A stretch of 64,000 bases of DNA, from assembly GCA_049890095.1 (NCBI GenBank), contig JBMHCD010000003.1, forward strand, positions 32,623-96,622, written 5' to 3'. The DNA comes from JABAYQ01 sp049890095. GTDB taxonomy: Bacteria; Bacteroidota; Bacteroidia; Flavobacteriales; UBA7312. Below are positions 8,605-18,536 of this stretch, in pieces. Positions within the stretch are counted from its first letter, which is position 1, and each line of letters starts with the position of its first letter. Below the pieces are notes generated by a model. That model ran no database searches. It saw only the letters and a program-made list of their open reading frames with translations, and was not told the DNA's origin. The position numbers were made by a program, and so were the translations under genes.

Positions 8605-8993
8605 AATTGATCTGAAATTGACTTAGCAATAGCCTCGAATTCTTTTTCAGTAAACTTCAACTTTGATTTACTAAAATTCATATCGCTTACAGAGTCTATA
8701 GGCAATAAATGAATGTGGGCATGTGCAACTTCTAAACCAATAACAGATACTCCAATTCTTGAACAGCTAATAGCTTTTTTTTGAGCTATAGCAACTTTCT
8801 TAGCAAACATCCACATTCTAGAATACTCCTCATTATTTATATCAAAAAGATAATCCGTTTCTTTTTTAGGAATGACAAGTGTGTGACCCTTTGCAATAGG
8901 AAAAATATCTAAAAAAGCTAAAAACTCATCATTTTCATAAACTTTATAGCACGGAATTTGTCCATCAATAATCTTAGAAAAAATAGTTGACAT
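8601..8993 (-). CDS. HIT family hydrolase
   Basis: A 130-residue histidine triad protein. The active-site motif HAHIHLLP places the three histidines at residues 91, 93 and 95. An N-terminal IFSKIIDGQIPCYKVYE and LDIFPIAKGHTLVIPK are typical of the HINT branch. Such enzymes hydrolyse nucleoside phosphoramidates or dinucleoside phosphates in the cytoplasm. It follows greA with a one-base overlap and is presumably cotranscribed. Confidence 0.92.
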   Translation of the reverse strand: MSTIFSKIIDGQIPCYKVYENDEFLAFLDIFPIAKGHTLVIPKKETDYLFDINNEEYSRMWMFAKKVAIAQKKAISCSRIGVSVIGLEVAHAHIHLLPIDSVSDMNFSKSKLKFTEKEFEAIAKSISDQF

Positions 8994-9466
8994 TATCTAC
9001 TTATGTCTATTATTTCAAATTTCATAAGCCCATTTGGCACTTGTATTTCAGCTATTTCTCCATTTTTTTTACCCAAAAGTCCTTTAGCTATTGGTGAGCT
9101 GATAGATATTTTTTTCTCTTTTAAATTCGCTTCACTTTCAGGAACAATAGTATAAGTCATTTTTGCTCCGTTATTTATATTTTTTATTGTTACAACAGAC
9201 ATAATCAATACTTTAGAGCTATCTATTTGACTTTCATCTAAAATTCTAGCTTTAGACAACTCTATTTCTAATTTTGCAATCTTAGCCTCAAGTAAACCTT
9301 GTGCTTCTTTAGCAGCATCGTACTCTGCATTTTCAGACAAATCGCCTTTATCTCTTGCTTCAGAAATTTGTTTTGCAATACTAATACGATCAACAGATTT
9401 TAATTGATGTAATTCTGCTTTTAATTTTTCTAATCCTTCTTCAGTATAATAAACAACTTCAGACAT
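8993..9466 (-). CDS. greA: Transcription elongation factor GreA
   Basis: GreA enters the secondary channel of RNA polymerase and triggers cleavage of backtracked RNA. The protein has the usual 157 residues: an N-terminal antiparallel coiled coil (about 1-75) with the acidic tip DLSENAEYDAAKEAQ, then a C-terminal FKBP-like domain with SPIAKGLLGKKNGE. It is the first gene of a greA-HIT operon. Upstream is the terminator of the PorV-like operon. Confidence 0.95.
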   Translation of the reverse strand: MSEVVYYTEEGLEKLKAELHQLKSVDRISIAKQISEARDKGDLSENAEYDAAKEAQGLLEAKIAKLEIELSKARILDESQIDSSKVLIMSVVTIKNINNGAKMTYTIVPESEANLKEKKISISSPIAKGLLGKKNGEIAEIQVPNGLMKFEIIDISR

Positions 9467-9488
9467 ATGTTAGTTATTTAAAAATTGA

Positions 9489-9515
9489 AAGAGAAGACCC
9501 AAAGGGACTTCTCTT
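9489..9515 (-). terminator. Terminator of the TonB receptor/PorV-like operon
   Basis: AAGAGAAG (9489-9496) and CTTCTCTT (9508-9515) form the outer stem with an inner CCC/GGG stem. On the minus strand the hairpin follows the PorV-like stop and is trailed by TTCAATTTTT. Confidence 0.6.
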
Positions 9516-9540
9516 ACAAATAAGTTATTAATTTAATTTT

Positions 9541-10575
9541 TTATAAATCTATTCGAACACCGATAGAGTGAAATAATCCAAAAGTTTGAGATTGACGCAT
9601 TGAATAATCTACTCCAAAATCAGTGTTATCATTTAGTGGTAATTCTACGGTGAAACCTGCTGATGGTCCAGAAAGAGCCGTAGTTTCTTCATCATCTAAT
9701 GACTCTAAAATATAACCTCCTCTCAAGGAAACTAACTCTCTAAAAGAATACTCTAATCCAAATCTGTATTGATCATTTCTGAACGAGTTAGAAGTAAATG
9801 TAGCCGCAGTAGTTACTCGATGCATTTCTGGTAATAAAGTAGCAAAATCATATGAAAAACCAATATTTAACAATGATGGCAATTCGAAATTATCAGATCG
9901 TTGATTTAGAGTCATAGTATATTCTTCATCTGGAGCAATTCCTCTAAAAGATAATCCGTCTCCATTGAATACCATTGTTGGTCCTACATTTTTCAATGCA
10001 ATACCAAAGTTTACATGATCTTCACTACCAGTTACATATTGGATACCAGCATCTAAAGCAATACCACTAGCGGTAACATCCGTAGTACCTTCAATTATTG
10101 TTTTAATTGCAAAACCTCCATAGATACTATTTGAAAAAGTCTTTGCATATCCTAAATTAAGATTTGTAGCTGAAATGGTAAACGTTCCTATTCCGCCATC
10201 TGGTAACAATTCATTTGTTCTTACTATATCTGCTAAAGAGATTGACGTAATACCTATTGCCAAGACTGATGACTCGCTCATTCTTTGTGAGAAACCAAAT
10301 GAATTAATTGGAATATCTGCAATCCATGAAGTTCTTGCAAAAATTAATTCTGTCCTGTCAACAAATGCCAATCCAGCTACGTTACCATATAAGGATTCTA
10401 AACCAGTTATAGATGCAGAATTTGCTCCGCCCCAACCTGATGATCGTACCCAAGGATTGATTAGCAACTGATCAGCTCCTGCCGAACCAACTCGATCAGG
10501 ATTACCTGCTGAAAGGTCATTCATACTAGTTAATCCTATCAGAAAAACCGCTAAGTATTTTAGAGATCGTCTCAT
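9541..10575 (-). CDS. PorV/PorQ-like outer-membrane beta-barrel protein
   Basis: A 344-residue protein with a signal peptide (MRRSLKYLAVFLIGLTSMNDLSA) and regularly alternating beta strands up to a terminal VGVRIDL. Its mature N-terminus (AGADQLLINPWVRSSGWGGANSASITGLESLYGNVAGLAF) resembles the DARAGGMGDVGVASSPDAMSLHWNPAKYAF region of PorV, so I place it in the PorV/PorQ superfamily, distinct from the true PorV at 45,721-46,890. It ends a three-gene operon after a giant exported protein and a TonB-dependent receptor, which suggests it helps place or retain that exported protein at the surface. That role is inferred. Confidence 0.75.
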   Translation of the reverse strand: MRRSLKYLAVFLIGLTSMNDLSAGNPDRVGSAGADQLLINPWVRSSGWGGANSASITGLESLYGNVAGLAFVDRTELIFARTSWIADIPINSFGFSQRMSESSVLAIGITSISLADIVRTNELLPDGGIGTFTISATNLNLGYAKTFSNSIYGGFAIKTIIEGTTDVTASGIALDAGIQYVTGSEDHVNFGIALKNVGPTMVFNGDGLSFRGIAPDEEYTMTLNQRSDNFELPSLLNIGFSYDFATLLPEMHRVTTAATFTSNSFRNDQYRFGLEYSFRELVSLRGGYILESLDDEETTALSGPSAGFTVELPLNDNTDFGVDYSMRQSQTFGLFHSIGVRIDL

Positions 10576-10596
10576 ATAAAGTTTGATTAAATTATA

Positions 10597-13500
10597 TTAA
10601 AAAGTGTCAAGGTCAATTGGACGCATAACACCAAACCATTTTAAATTCTTTTCTTTTCCAAGATTAGGGATGTTTACATTAATAATGTAAGCTCCACTAG
10701 CAACTGGAATACCTTCTTGATTTTTTAAGTCCCAATCAATAGAAGCAGAACCATCACTATCCTTATAAAGTCGCTGAACTAATGATCCATTTAATGAATA
10801 AATAGAAATCACGCATTCAGCCGGAAGATTAGTAATTCTAACTCTGTTATCTAATTGACCTCCGTTTTCAACACCCTCGTATGTAGAATACGCATAGTAT
10901 GGGTTAGGCACTACATTAATCATGTCAACTACTGAATCTACTTGCTCTTCGTTTGTAAGCTGCGTAGGAGCTATATTCGTAGTAGTAAATCTATAATTTG
11001 GGTAATTTACCTTTTTATAAACTACATCTACATTAACAGGGCCACTTTGATTTGAGCTTCTAATTGTGCTAGTGTAGTATACATCTCCTAAATTACCTGC
11101 TTGCCTCCATTCTCCATCTATGTTTACAGAATCTGAAGCTGAGATAGATACTATGTCATATGCGTATAATTGATCATAATTTTGGAAATAATCTTTTAAT
11201 GAAGCATTTTCATTTGTAATATTAAATGATTCAGATATAGAGGTATCATCCACATCTCCATCCATTCGATATTCTCTTGCAACGTCAATATTTATTTCAA
11301 CATCAGAAGATAATAACTCATATCCATTAGCCAATAAAGGAACACTAACCCACATCATGTCTCTAAAGAATTCACGCTTTGAGATTACTCCTCCATTAAT
11401 TGCCTCTGCAGCTGCAACTCCTTCATCATATTTAGATGAATGCACATATACGAAGTGCTTACCACCTAAATAATAACTTCCATTAAAGAATGGTGGTAAG
11501 GTTGATTGTCTTCTTGTACTAGGGTTCCAAATCATATCTCTTCCGTTATCTGCTTCTAACCAAGAATCTTCAGAGAACATTATATTTAAACGCTCACCTG
11601 ACTCTTTGTTTATAGCATATCCTGGGAACCAACCCATTCCATTACCTGTGCCGTCATTAATACCATCTTTATCAACAGATTCACCTGATCTTAAATCCAT
11701 TTTTTCAACACCACCTTCAGAATAGGTTGGATTATCTTGTGCCTCTAAAACAACGCACCTAGACCATAAAGATTTATCGCTGGTATATACAATCTGAACA
11801 GACTGCAAATTTCTTAGTCGATTATTAGTTTGTTGAAATGGTAATGAAGTATATGATTGAGAAGCATCATAACCTGGACCATCTAAGTAGAATGAAACTA
11901 ATCGGTATGGTGCCCATGTACCATTTACAACATCTTCGTAAACTGCATCTGGATCAGTACTATAATCATCGAATACAGATGAATTCGGTGGTGAAGCAAC
12001 ATAACTACCTGCATGAATCCAATTGTAACCCCAAAATAAAGTGTTTGCTTGAGTTACTTCTCCATCTTCATCATCTCTATCTCGTATACCAGTTAACCAA
12101 GGATTATATTCATCTTTAAACTCAATAGATGATGAAATTAAACCGTTATTGTCTTCATAAAATGCGGAATTAGTATAATAATCCCAGTCTGGTGGATTAT
12201 TTTGAGCTACATTTATTGAAAAACCTAACTCAGGAAAAATTTGTTGATTACCAACTGTTATTGTAGCATCAGACAAATAACTTTCTCCTGTAGAGATATT
12301 AACTAACTCCCATCTGCTTTCATCAGAATCTAGCACAATTGATCTTGGATCAGAAGATGACGCGTTATATAAATTCCCGTAAAACTTAAGTGCAAATTCC
12401 GATCTTGTTAGCTTAAAAGGATCAATTACTTGAATATCAACAGGACCGCTTCCAGCAACATAGGTGGGATTTTCTGACATTCCAGCTGAAGATAAAATTT
12501 CATCCGTAGATTGTGAAGATAATTCTAATCTATTACCTCCATTACCTGCACCTAAAAATCTAGTAACTTCTACACCATCTCCTACTTCTGCATTTAACTC
12601 GGTAGTAAAAGGCTTATGAGGTATACCAGTATAAACCCTAATGTTTTTACGTCCAGACTTATATGGAGTTTGCTGACCGTCTAAATTGTTTGGATTTGTT
12701 GGATCGTATTCTTTATAATTATTATAGCCATAAGCTACTGCCATAAAATAATATGGCTGATGATTAATTAATCTTGAATTACCTGTAGCAAACTCATCAT
12801 TTATAATTCTTACTGAATGAGTAATTCCGGTGTTGGATCCTGCAACTTCTAAAGTTGGGACATTTGCACCTATTGAAACATCAAAATTATAATTAATTAA
12901 ATTCGATACTGTATCTTCAATATCAGTTTGGAATACTAATCTAGCTAAATCAGGATTATCTAAATCTGTTACACTAACATAAGGTGCTAAAATTTGATAA
13001 AACTGGTACCCCTGGAATCTGAAATATGGATCCCAATTTTCGCCTTCAGGACTTATGATTAGAGGATCAAACTCAATATATTGTTCTAAGAAATTATTAG
13101 ATGTTGGACTATTTGTAAAATTAAATACTAATTCTTTATCTAATTCCACAACTTCAACATCAGGTGCATCAGGTCCATTCAATACTTTGAAGCAATTATC
13201 AAACAAAGCCTGAGCTTTATCATCAGCTAATCGTACTAATTCTACTGAAGCAAAGGCACCACCTGCTGTAGCTCTCGCCCAAACAACACCAGTAGTAATT
13301 TTGTTTACTGCTCCTGGTTCAAGCGTAAAAGGTCCTGCAGACTGTAAAAAACGTCTATCTGCAGGATCATTACCTGCTGTTTCTTCAGTCCATCCTTCTG
13401 GATCTTCCCAATCATCTATTGTAATTTCGCCGTCAGTTCCCCAACCGTAAGGGTCAGTATCGCCTGGGAACATGAAATTAGCAATTGTAGATCCTCCACG

Positions 13501-14730
13501 TCCGTCACCTCCGTAAGTTATTTCTAAACCATCTTTCCATTTACCAGTTAAATAGTTGTATATGTGTTGCCCGTTTTCTGGATTACCAATTACTGTAAAG
13601 TCATTATTATAATACACAAAACGAGACATAATTGCTTGCTCTCCGTCCTCATCAATAATACTGTCTCTATCATTATCAATTAAATCACCTACATCAGCAA
13701 TCGGACCTTGGAAAAAGTCAACACCTATAGCAGGAGGGTTTGTTCCATATCCTTCTGCTCCTTCATCTTCTGAGTCACCATTGTAACAATAACCTAAACC
13801 TCGTGAAACATCACAACCAACATAATCATCATCATACTTTCCTAAATCAGGATCAACCCACTGACCAAAATATGCGTCATTTAATTGTATGGTTGCCTTA
13901 TTAATTATGGTATAATTATAAAAGGTCATATTATTGATTTCATCGTTTGTAGCAAATGCGAATGCCTGAGCTCTAATTTCTAAACCTATTGGGTCAGCAC
14001 CAGTCTCTGAATGAATATTTCCTTTATCATTGAAAACCCACCAAAGAGTCTCATCTCCATAAATTAAATCATCATTCAAGCAATCTGCATTACCATCAAC
14101 ATCATACTTTGGATAATCTCCATCTTCTGGATTGTACTCACCATCATCATTAGCATCGTAATATGGTGCTAAAAACTGTACTTCACCATCAATACCATTT
14201 CCAGGCCAATTCGTAATTGAAGAAGGTACAGTATATTCTGGATACGCTTCTTTATCGTTATACCATGCTATAAAATTGTCAACTTCTTGTCTAGTTATCT
14301 GAAAATGTTGATCATAATTTTCACAATTTTGAGCAGTAATCTCACCTGTTTCATCTAGGGGACCAGTCCAAAAATCATTACCAGTCTGACGATAAGTCAT
14401 TGCAGCAGCTTTTAATTGCTCACCAGCATCAATACCAGCAATCCACAATGCACCTGCAAACATAGAATGCTTATTACTTTCTTTTGGAATTTCATATCTA
14501 GCACTATTTAAATTCCACCACATGTCACCACCACCCATAATGGTTGTCCTAACATTGTTGATACTAAGATCTGTCATAGCTTGCGATGGAACACAATCGG
14601 CAGCAACTCTTGCTAAAGAAGAGGCAGAATTTGTACTTGTGGTGTTACCAACGTTTTCTTTTGCAGTAAGTGATAACGAACATACTCCAACTAGAAAAAA
14701 TAAAACGATTCTATTCATTTGCGTAATCAT
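10597..14730 (-). CDS. Large exported protein with T9SS/FlgD-like C-terminal domain, partner of TonB receptor
   Basis: A 1377-residue protein that I recognise only as a conserved Bacteroidota family without assigned function. It has a signal peptide after MNRIVLFFLVGVCSLSLTA (ATG 14718 is an alternative start), an N-terminal SINNVRTTIMGGGDMWWNL element, and two Asp-rich loops resembling calcium sites (DANDDGEYNPEDGD near residue 190 and IDNDRDSIIDEDGE near 350). The last 90 residues (VPNPYYAYS, RVRITNLP, IYSLNGSLVQ, WDLKNQEGIPVASGAYII) form a FlgD-like/T9SS-type sorting fold, although the end (LDTF) is unusual. It lies seven bases after the TonB receptor and 21 before the PorV-like gene, in one operon. 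Confidence 0.75.
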   Translation of the reverse strand: MITQMNRIVLFFLVGVCSLSLTAKENVGNTTSTNSASSLARVAADCVPSQAMTDLSINNVRTTIMGGGDMWWNLNSARYEIPKESNKHSMFAGALWIAGIDAGEQLKAAAMTYRQTGNDFWTGPLDETGEITAQNCENYDQHFQITRQEVDNFIAWYNDKEAYPEYTVPSSITNWPGNGIDGEVQFLAPYYDANDDGEYNPEDGDYPKYDVDGNADCLNDDLIYGDETLWWVFNDKGNIHSETGADPIGLEIRAQAFAFATNDEINNMTFYNYTIINKATIQLNDAYFGQWVDPDLGKYDDDYVGCDVSRGLGYCYNGDSEDEGAEGYGTNPPAIGVDFFQGPIADVGDLIDNDRDSIIDEDGEQAIMSRFVYYNNDFTVIGNPENGQHIYNYLTGKWKDGLEITYGGDGRGGSTIANFMFPGDTDPYGWGTDGEITIDDWEDPEGWTEETAGNDPADRRFLQSAGPFTLEPGAVNKITTGVVWARATAGGAFASVELVRLADDKAQALFDNCFKVLNGPDAPDVEVVELDKELVFNFTNSPTSNNFLEQYIEFDPLIISPEGENWDPYFRFQGYQFYQILAPYVSVTDLDNPDLARLVFQTDIEDTVSNLINYNFDVSIGANVPTLEVAGSNTGITHSVRIINDEFATGNSRLINHQPYYFMAVAYGYNNYKEYDPTNPNNLDGQQTPYKSGRKNIRVYTGIPHKPFTTELNAEVGDGVEVTRFLGAGNGGNRLELSSQSTDEILSSAGMSENPTYVAGSGPVDIQVIDPFKLTRSEFALKFYGNLYNASSSDPRSIVLDSDESRWELVNISTGESYLSDATITVGNQQIFPELGFSINVAQNNPPDWDYYTNSAFYEDNNGLISSSIEFKDEYNPWLTGIRDRDDEDGEVTQANTLFWGYNWIHAGSYVASPPNSSVFDDYSTDPDAVYEDVVNGTWAPYRLVSFYLDGPGYDASQSYTSLPFQQTNNRLRNLQSVQIVYTSDKSLWSRCVVLEAQDNPTYSEGGVEKMDLRSGESVDKDGINDGTGNGMGWFPGYAINKESGERLNIMFSEDSWLEADNGRDMIWNPSTRRQSTLPPFFNGSYYLGGKHFVYVHSSKYDEGVAAAEAINGGVISKREFFRDMMWVSVPLLANGYELLSSDVEINIDVAREYRMDGDVDDTSISESFNITNENASLKDYFQNYDQLYAYDIVSISASDSVNIDGEWRQAGNLGDVYYTSTIRSSNQSGPVNVDVVYKKVNYPNYRFTTTNIAPTQLTNEEQVDSVVDMINVVPNPYYAYSTYEGVENGGQLDNRVRITNLPAECVISIYSLNGSLVQRLYKDSDGSASIDWDLKNQEGIPVASGAYIINVNIPNLGKEKNLKWFGVMRPIDLDTF

Positions 14731-14737
14731 TTATTTA

Positions 14738-17700
14738 TTAAAAATTAATTTCTACACCTAATCTAGCTAATCTTGGTAAGCTATAATTAAATGGGTTTAC
14801 TACTTTATAACCATATATATCTCTGAAAGATTGAGGATCATTCTGTGCATTTATCTCAGATTGTGCATTAGCATCGCTTAAGAATCCATCATCATCAGGA
14901 TTACCTGTAGCTCTATACACAGATCTAATATTTTTTGTATTTAACAAATTTTGTATTTGTAAATAAACATTGAAACCTAAAACTCGTTTATTATCCAATT
15001 CTCCTAATTCTAAAGTAAAACGTTTATTAATTTTTGTATTAATTCTTACATTCCATGGCAAACGAGAACCATTTAAACTACCATCCAAAGTTGATCTGTT
15101 ATTTATACCAAACGCAGCTGCTTGTGTTATATTTGATTGCTTAGTAAATGGAGTACCAGAACCAGCTATAAAAACAATGTTTGCTCCTGAATTTGCAAAT
15201 ATTTGTTTATTGAACCAAACTGGACCATTGTAATCCTTGCCTCCATCAAATCGGAAATCAGTAGTAAGATTTAAGGCATGTCTTTGATCATATGATAATG
15301 GCGTTGTCGTTCTTAAGTTTGGCTGTCCTGTATTAACTAAAGAAAATCCAGAAGTTGCCGAAGATCCTGTACCATCAGCAAATTGTAATGTATAGTTTGC
15401 TGATAATGTTACATTTCCTGTCCTTCTTAAATCGTAAGTTGCAGACATACCCTTAACTGTTCCAAAATCAATATTACCATAAGTTAAATAGTTTACCGGA
15501 TATGCATAGTTAGCACTTACAATTTGAATCATGTCACGCATTTCTCTGTAAAATGCAGAAAGGGTAAGTGATGACTTTAAATTTAATGTTTGAGCAAAAC
15601 CAAGCTCAAAATCAACAGTCTTCTCAGGTTTAAGATCAGGATTATTTATTACAGCACCAACATTATCTTGTATGTATAAATAATCTAAAGGCTCTATACG
15701 ATTACCAGTTGGTGGTCTTTGAGTAACTATGTCATAGTGTGCAAAAAACTGTGCTTCATCAGAAATTGGAAAAGAAAAAGAAATTCTTGGTGAAAATACT
15801 GTTTCTGGATTATAATCTTTAAAAACTGGTATACTATCTGAGGGGTTAGTTAAATATGGAGTTATTTGTCCAGTAGTTGAAGCTTGAGCTAAAGATACTG
15901 GGTCATTGATTAACTCACCATCTGAATTATACCAATCTTCCTGATTTCTATAACCTACAACTTGTGTAGGACTATTAAAGTCATCAACATAAACAACATA
16001 ATCATCGCCTATAGATTGTGGCCTTTCATAACCATTTATACCTAACTCATCTCCAGCTTTATAGGTAGAATAGAGAGAATATTTATCTTCAAGAACAGAC
16101 TGATTTGCATCATATCGATCAACTCTTAAGCCTATATTAAATATAAGGTCATCGAATGCAAATTTATCTTGAATATACCCAGCAGTGTATATTGGTTCGA
16201 ATGCATTTATATTTCTATAAAATTGATCTACGTTACCGTCTCCGTCAATATCTATACCGTCAGTAAAAAATCGTTCAATCGGAGTTGAAGAACTTAATTT
16301 ATTTCCCAAGTAGTCATATCCAGAATAAGCGATTATTCCATTTTCTAATAATTCGTCTGCACTAAATAAGCTTAAGTCAAGATCACTAGGGTCAAAAGAA
16401 TCAATATCAATATAATCTGTTTCTCCTATATTATATCTATCTCTTAAATTTCGATCAAAAGTAGACTGAGCCTCTTCATTATTTAAACGATCATACCAAA
16501 TTAAATCAAATGTACCGTTTTCAATAATATTAGGGTTTGCAATATCTAATTCTTGTATATGTGAGTTCGTTAATTGTCTTGCCAATGGCCACAGGCTATT
16601 AGGAGCAGACTGCCAAAATCTATCAGTTCTTTTCTCATACTCAAATCCAAACTGAATAGCATGGTCTTTTATATCTGCAGAACCAGTAGCTTTCATAGAA
16701 AACTGTTCTGTTAGATTTTTGGCATAAGAACCAAATTGATCACCATAATTGTAGTATAACGAATAAAGATTTCTTGGACCAGCACCGTTTACCAACCCTG
16801 TTGTCCCAAAATCATTAAAAGTTCGAATCACTCCATCAGGTCCATATCCGCTCACCAGACTGGTCAGTTCATTTTGACTAAATGCATCATAATATTGCTG
16901 AGTGTAATTAGCTAAATCAGGATTAGAAGAATTAGTTGGATCAAATGTAACCAAAGTATCAATAAATCCTACATGTATAAAACCTGTTCTTCCAGTTACC
17001 GTATCGACTCCTGGAATATAGAAGCGTTCTTGAAAAGTATTGAATTTTCCAACATGACCATATCTAAATAGGTCAGATCCATGATTTGGATTTCTTTGTT
17101 CAAAATTTGTTGTAGTATAATCAACAGAAATATTATAAAATGCATTTTTAATAGTCGAAGCTGATTCTTCATCACCTTCTTGAGCCCCAAATCGTTGCGT
17201 AAATCTTGCATAAGCCCTCCAGGTATTTCTTTCTTGTTCTGGGTTGTTATTCCAGTTAAGTAGTGAGTAAGTGTAAACAAATGGATTGCTAACCGAATGA
17301 TCTAATGCACCACCGATACTAAGATTTGTTTTTAGAGTTGGTTTAAAGTCTAATTTTCCAGAAAGACGATAGCCTGATTCATTAGTATTTTGTTTTGCTT
17401 GCACGTTTTCAAAATCACTAGCTCTCAAGAAATCAGAATTATTTATAAGAGTTAACGTTGAGGATTGAATATTAGGCACTGGACGAAATAAATTATTTTG
17501 TAAATTTTGTAAACTTTCGTCCTTGATTTTCCAAATTCCAACAGCAGATGGGCTATTATCATCAATAGACCTTCCTTCACCAGCAAGAAAATATCCTAGA
17601 ATAGCTCTACCTTTACTTCCGTCATCTTTAATTTCTTTATAAATAGGACCTGACAAAAAGAATCCCAGTAAGTTATAATTATAATCATCAAATAACTGAG

Positions 17701-18409
17701 AAGAAACAATTTCAGCTCCTCCAAATAATTGATTCGATGGACCTTTAGATGTTACACTAATTATACCCCCTGTTGCATCACCATAAGCTGCTGACAAGCC
17801 AGAGGACATTACTGTAATTTGTTCAATGGCGCTTTGTGGTAAAGCTAATGAACCTCTTACCTTAATTCCATCAACGTAATAATCTGTCGCATCACCTCTA
17901 GATCCTCTAACATTTATACCTTGCCCCTCATCACTTTGATAAACTCCTGCTGCCGTTGCTGCTACTGAAGCAACACTTCTAGTTGGTAATGCTTTTATTT
18001 CTTCACTAGTAACCGTTTTACCTCCAAGATTATCTTGATCTAATAGAGGTTTTTCATCTTTTATAACAACCTCTTCAATATCTATACCTTCAGAAAGTTG
18101 AATATCTCTGAATGAAATTTTATTTGATGAAACAACAATACCTTCTAAAGATAGCTGACCATATCCAACAAAAGAAACTTTTAAATCATAAGTTCCAGGA
18201 TCAAGAGGTTTAATGGTGTAGTTTCCATCAAAATCGGTTGTTACTCCCGAAACTAAGTTTCCATTTCTTTCTGCAATAACATTTGCAAAAGGAATAGGCT
18301 CTCCAGTATTTTTATCTGTAATTTTTCCTTTAAGAGATCCAGATTGTGCAAAAGATGTCATTGACAAAAGCAAAAATCCAGTTATTAAAAAATAAACTTG
18401 TTTCAACAT
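14738..18409 (-). CDS. TonB-dependent receptor with carboxypeptidase-like regulatory domain
   Basis: A 1223-residue outer-membrane receptor. A signal peptide is followed by a CarboxypepD_reg-like beta-sandwich (about 25-110: LKGKITDKNTGEPIPFANV, TDFDGNYTIKPLDPGTYDLKV), then a plug (about 125-230) with INVRGSRGDATDYYVDGIKV and SGLSAAYGDATGGIISVTSKG, and a 22-strand barrel ending in LARLGVEINF. It imports a substrate using energy from a TonB-ExbBD complex. No SusD gene is adjacent; instead a giant exported protein and a PorV-like barrel follow. The substrate is unknown. It is the first gene of the operon, divergent from the lipoprotein gene at 18,537. Confidence 0.92.
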   Translation of the reverse strand: MLKQVYFLITGFLLLSMTSFAQSGSLKGKITDKNTGEPIPFANVIAERNGNLVSGVTTDFDGNYTIKPLDPGTYDLKVSFVGYGQLSLEGIVVSSNKISFRDIQLSEGIDIEEVVIKDEKPLLDQDNLGGKTVTSEEIKALPTRSVASVAATAAGVYQSDEGQGINVRGSRGDATDYYVDGIKVRGSLALPQSAIEQITVMSSGLSAAYGDATGGIISVTSKGPSNQLFGGAEIVSSQLFDDYNYNLLGFFLSGPIYKEIKDDGSKGRAILGYFLAGEGRSIDDNSPSAVGIWKIKDESLQNLQNNLFRPVPNIQSSTLTLINNSDFLRASDFENVQAKQNTNESGYRLSGKLDFKPTLKTNLSIGGALDHSVSNPFVYTYSLLNWNNNPEQERNTWRAYARFTQRFGAQEGDEESASTIKNAFYNISVDYTTTNFEQRNPNHGSDLFRYGHVGKFNTFQERFYIPGVDTVTGRTGFIHVGFIDTLVTFDPTNSSNPDLANYTQQYYDAFSQNELTSLVSGYGPDGVIRTFNDFGTTGLVNGAGPRNLYSLYYNYGDQFGSYAKNLTEQFSMKATGSADIKDHAIQFGFEYEKRTDRFWQSAPNSLWPLARQLTNSHIQELDIANPNIIENGTFDLIWYDRLNNEEAQSTFDRNLRDRYNIGETDYIDIDSFDPSDLDLSLFSADELLENGIIAYSGYDYLGNKLSSSTPIERFFTDGIDIDGDGNVDQFYRNINAFEPIYTAGYIQDKFAFDDLIFNIGLRVDRYDANQSVLEDKYSLYSTYKAGDELGINGYERPQSIGDDYVVYVDDFNSPTQVVGYRNQEDWYNSDGELINDPVSLAQASTTGQITPYLTNPSDSIPVFKDYNPETVFSPRISFSFPISDEAQFFAHYDIVTQRPPTGNRIEPLDYLYIQDNVGAVINNPDLKPEKTVDFELGFAQTLNLKSSLTLSAFYREMRDMIQIVSANYAYPVNYLTYGNIDFGTVKGMSATYDLRRTGNVTLSANYTLQFADGTGSSATSGFSLVNTGQPNLRTTTPLSYDQRHALNLTTDFRFDGGKDYNGPVWFNKQIFANSGANIVFIAGSGTPFTKQSNITQAAAFGINNRSTLDGSLNGSRLPWNVRINTKINKRFTLELGELDNKRVLGFNVYLQIQNLLNTKNIRSVYRATGNPDDDGFLSDANAQSEINAQNDPQSFRDIYGYKVVNPFNYSLPRLARLGVEINF

Positions 18410-18525
18410 AATACGCTATCTTAGTTCTTCAATAAAATAAAAGTCGTAAATATAAATATTTACCACAAAATTGAGCACTAAATTACATCAAAATATTTAC
18501 TTCACGACATCCTTTTTAAAAAAAC

Positions 18526-18533
18526 TATATTTG
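18526..18533 (+). promoter_or_regulatory. Promoter -7 box (TATATTTG) of the Rieske-like lipoprotein
   Basis: A perfect TAnnTTTG box ends three bases before the ATG at 18537, so transcription would start at or beside the start codon. It lies inside the longer open frame starting at 18471, which argues against that earlier start. Confidence 0.55.
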
Positions 18534-18536
18534 AAT

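Noticed and set aside
10175..10471. Open frame on the plus strand inside the PorV-like gene
   Set aside because: Antisense shadow of a signal-peptide and barrel-encoding frame, with no start signal or family likeness.
18471..18536. TTG-initiated extension of the lipoprotein
   Set aside because: It would place 22 residues before the lipoprotein signal and run through the TATATTTG box.
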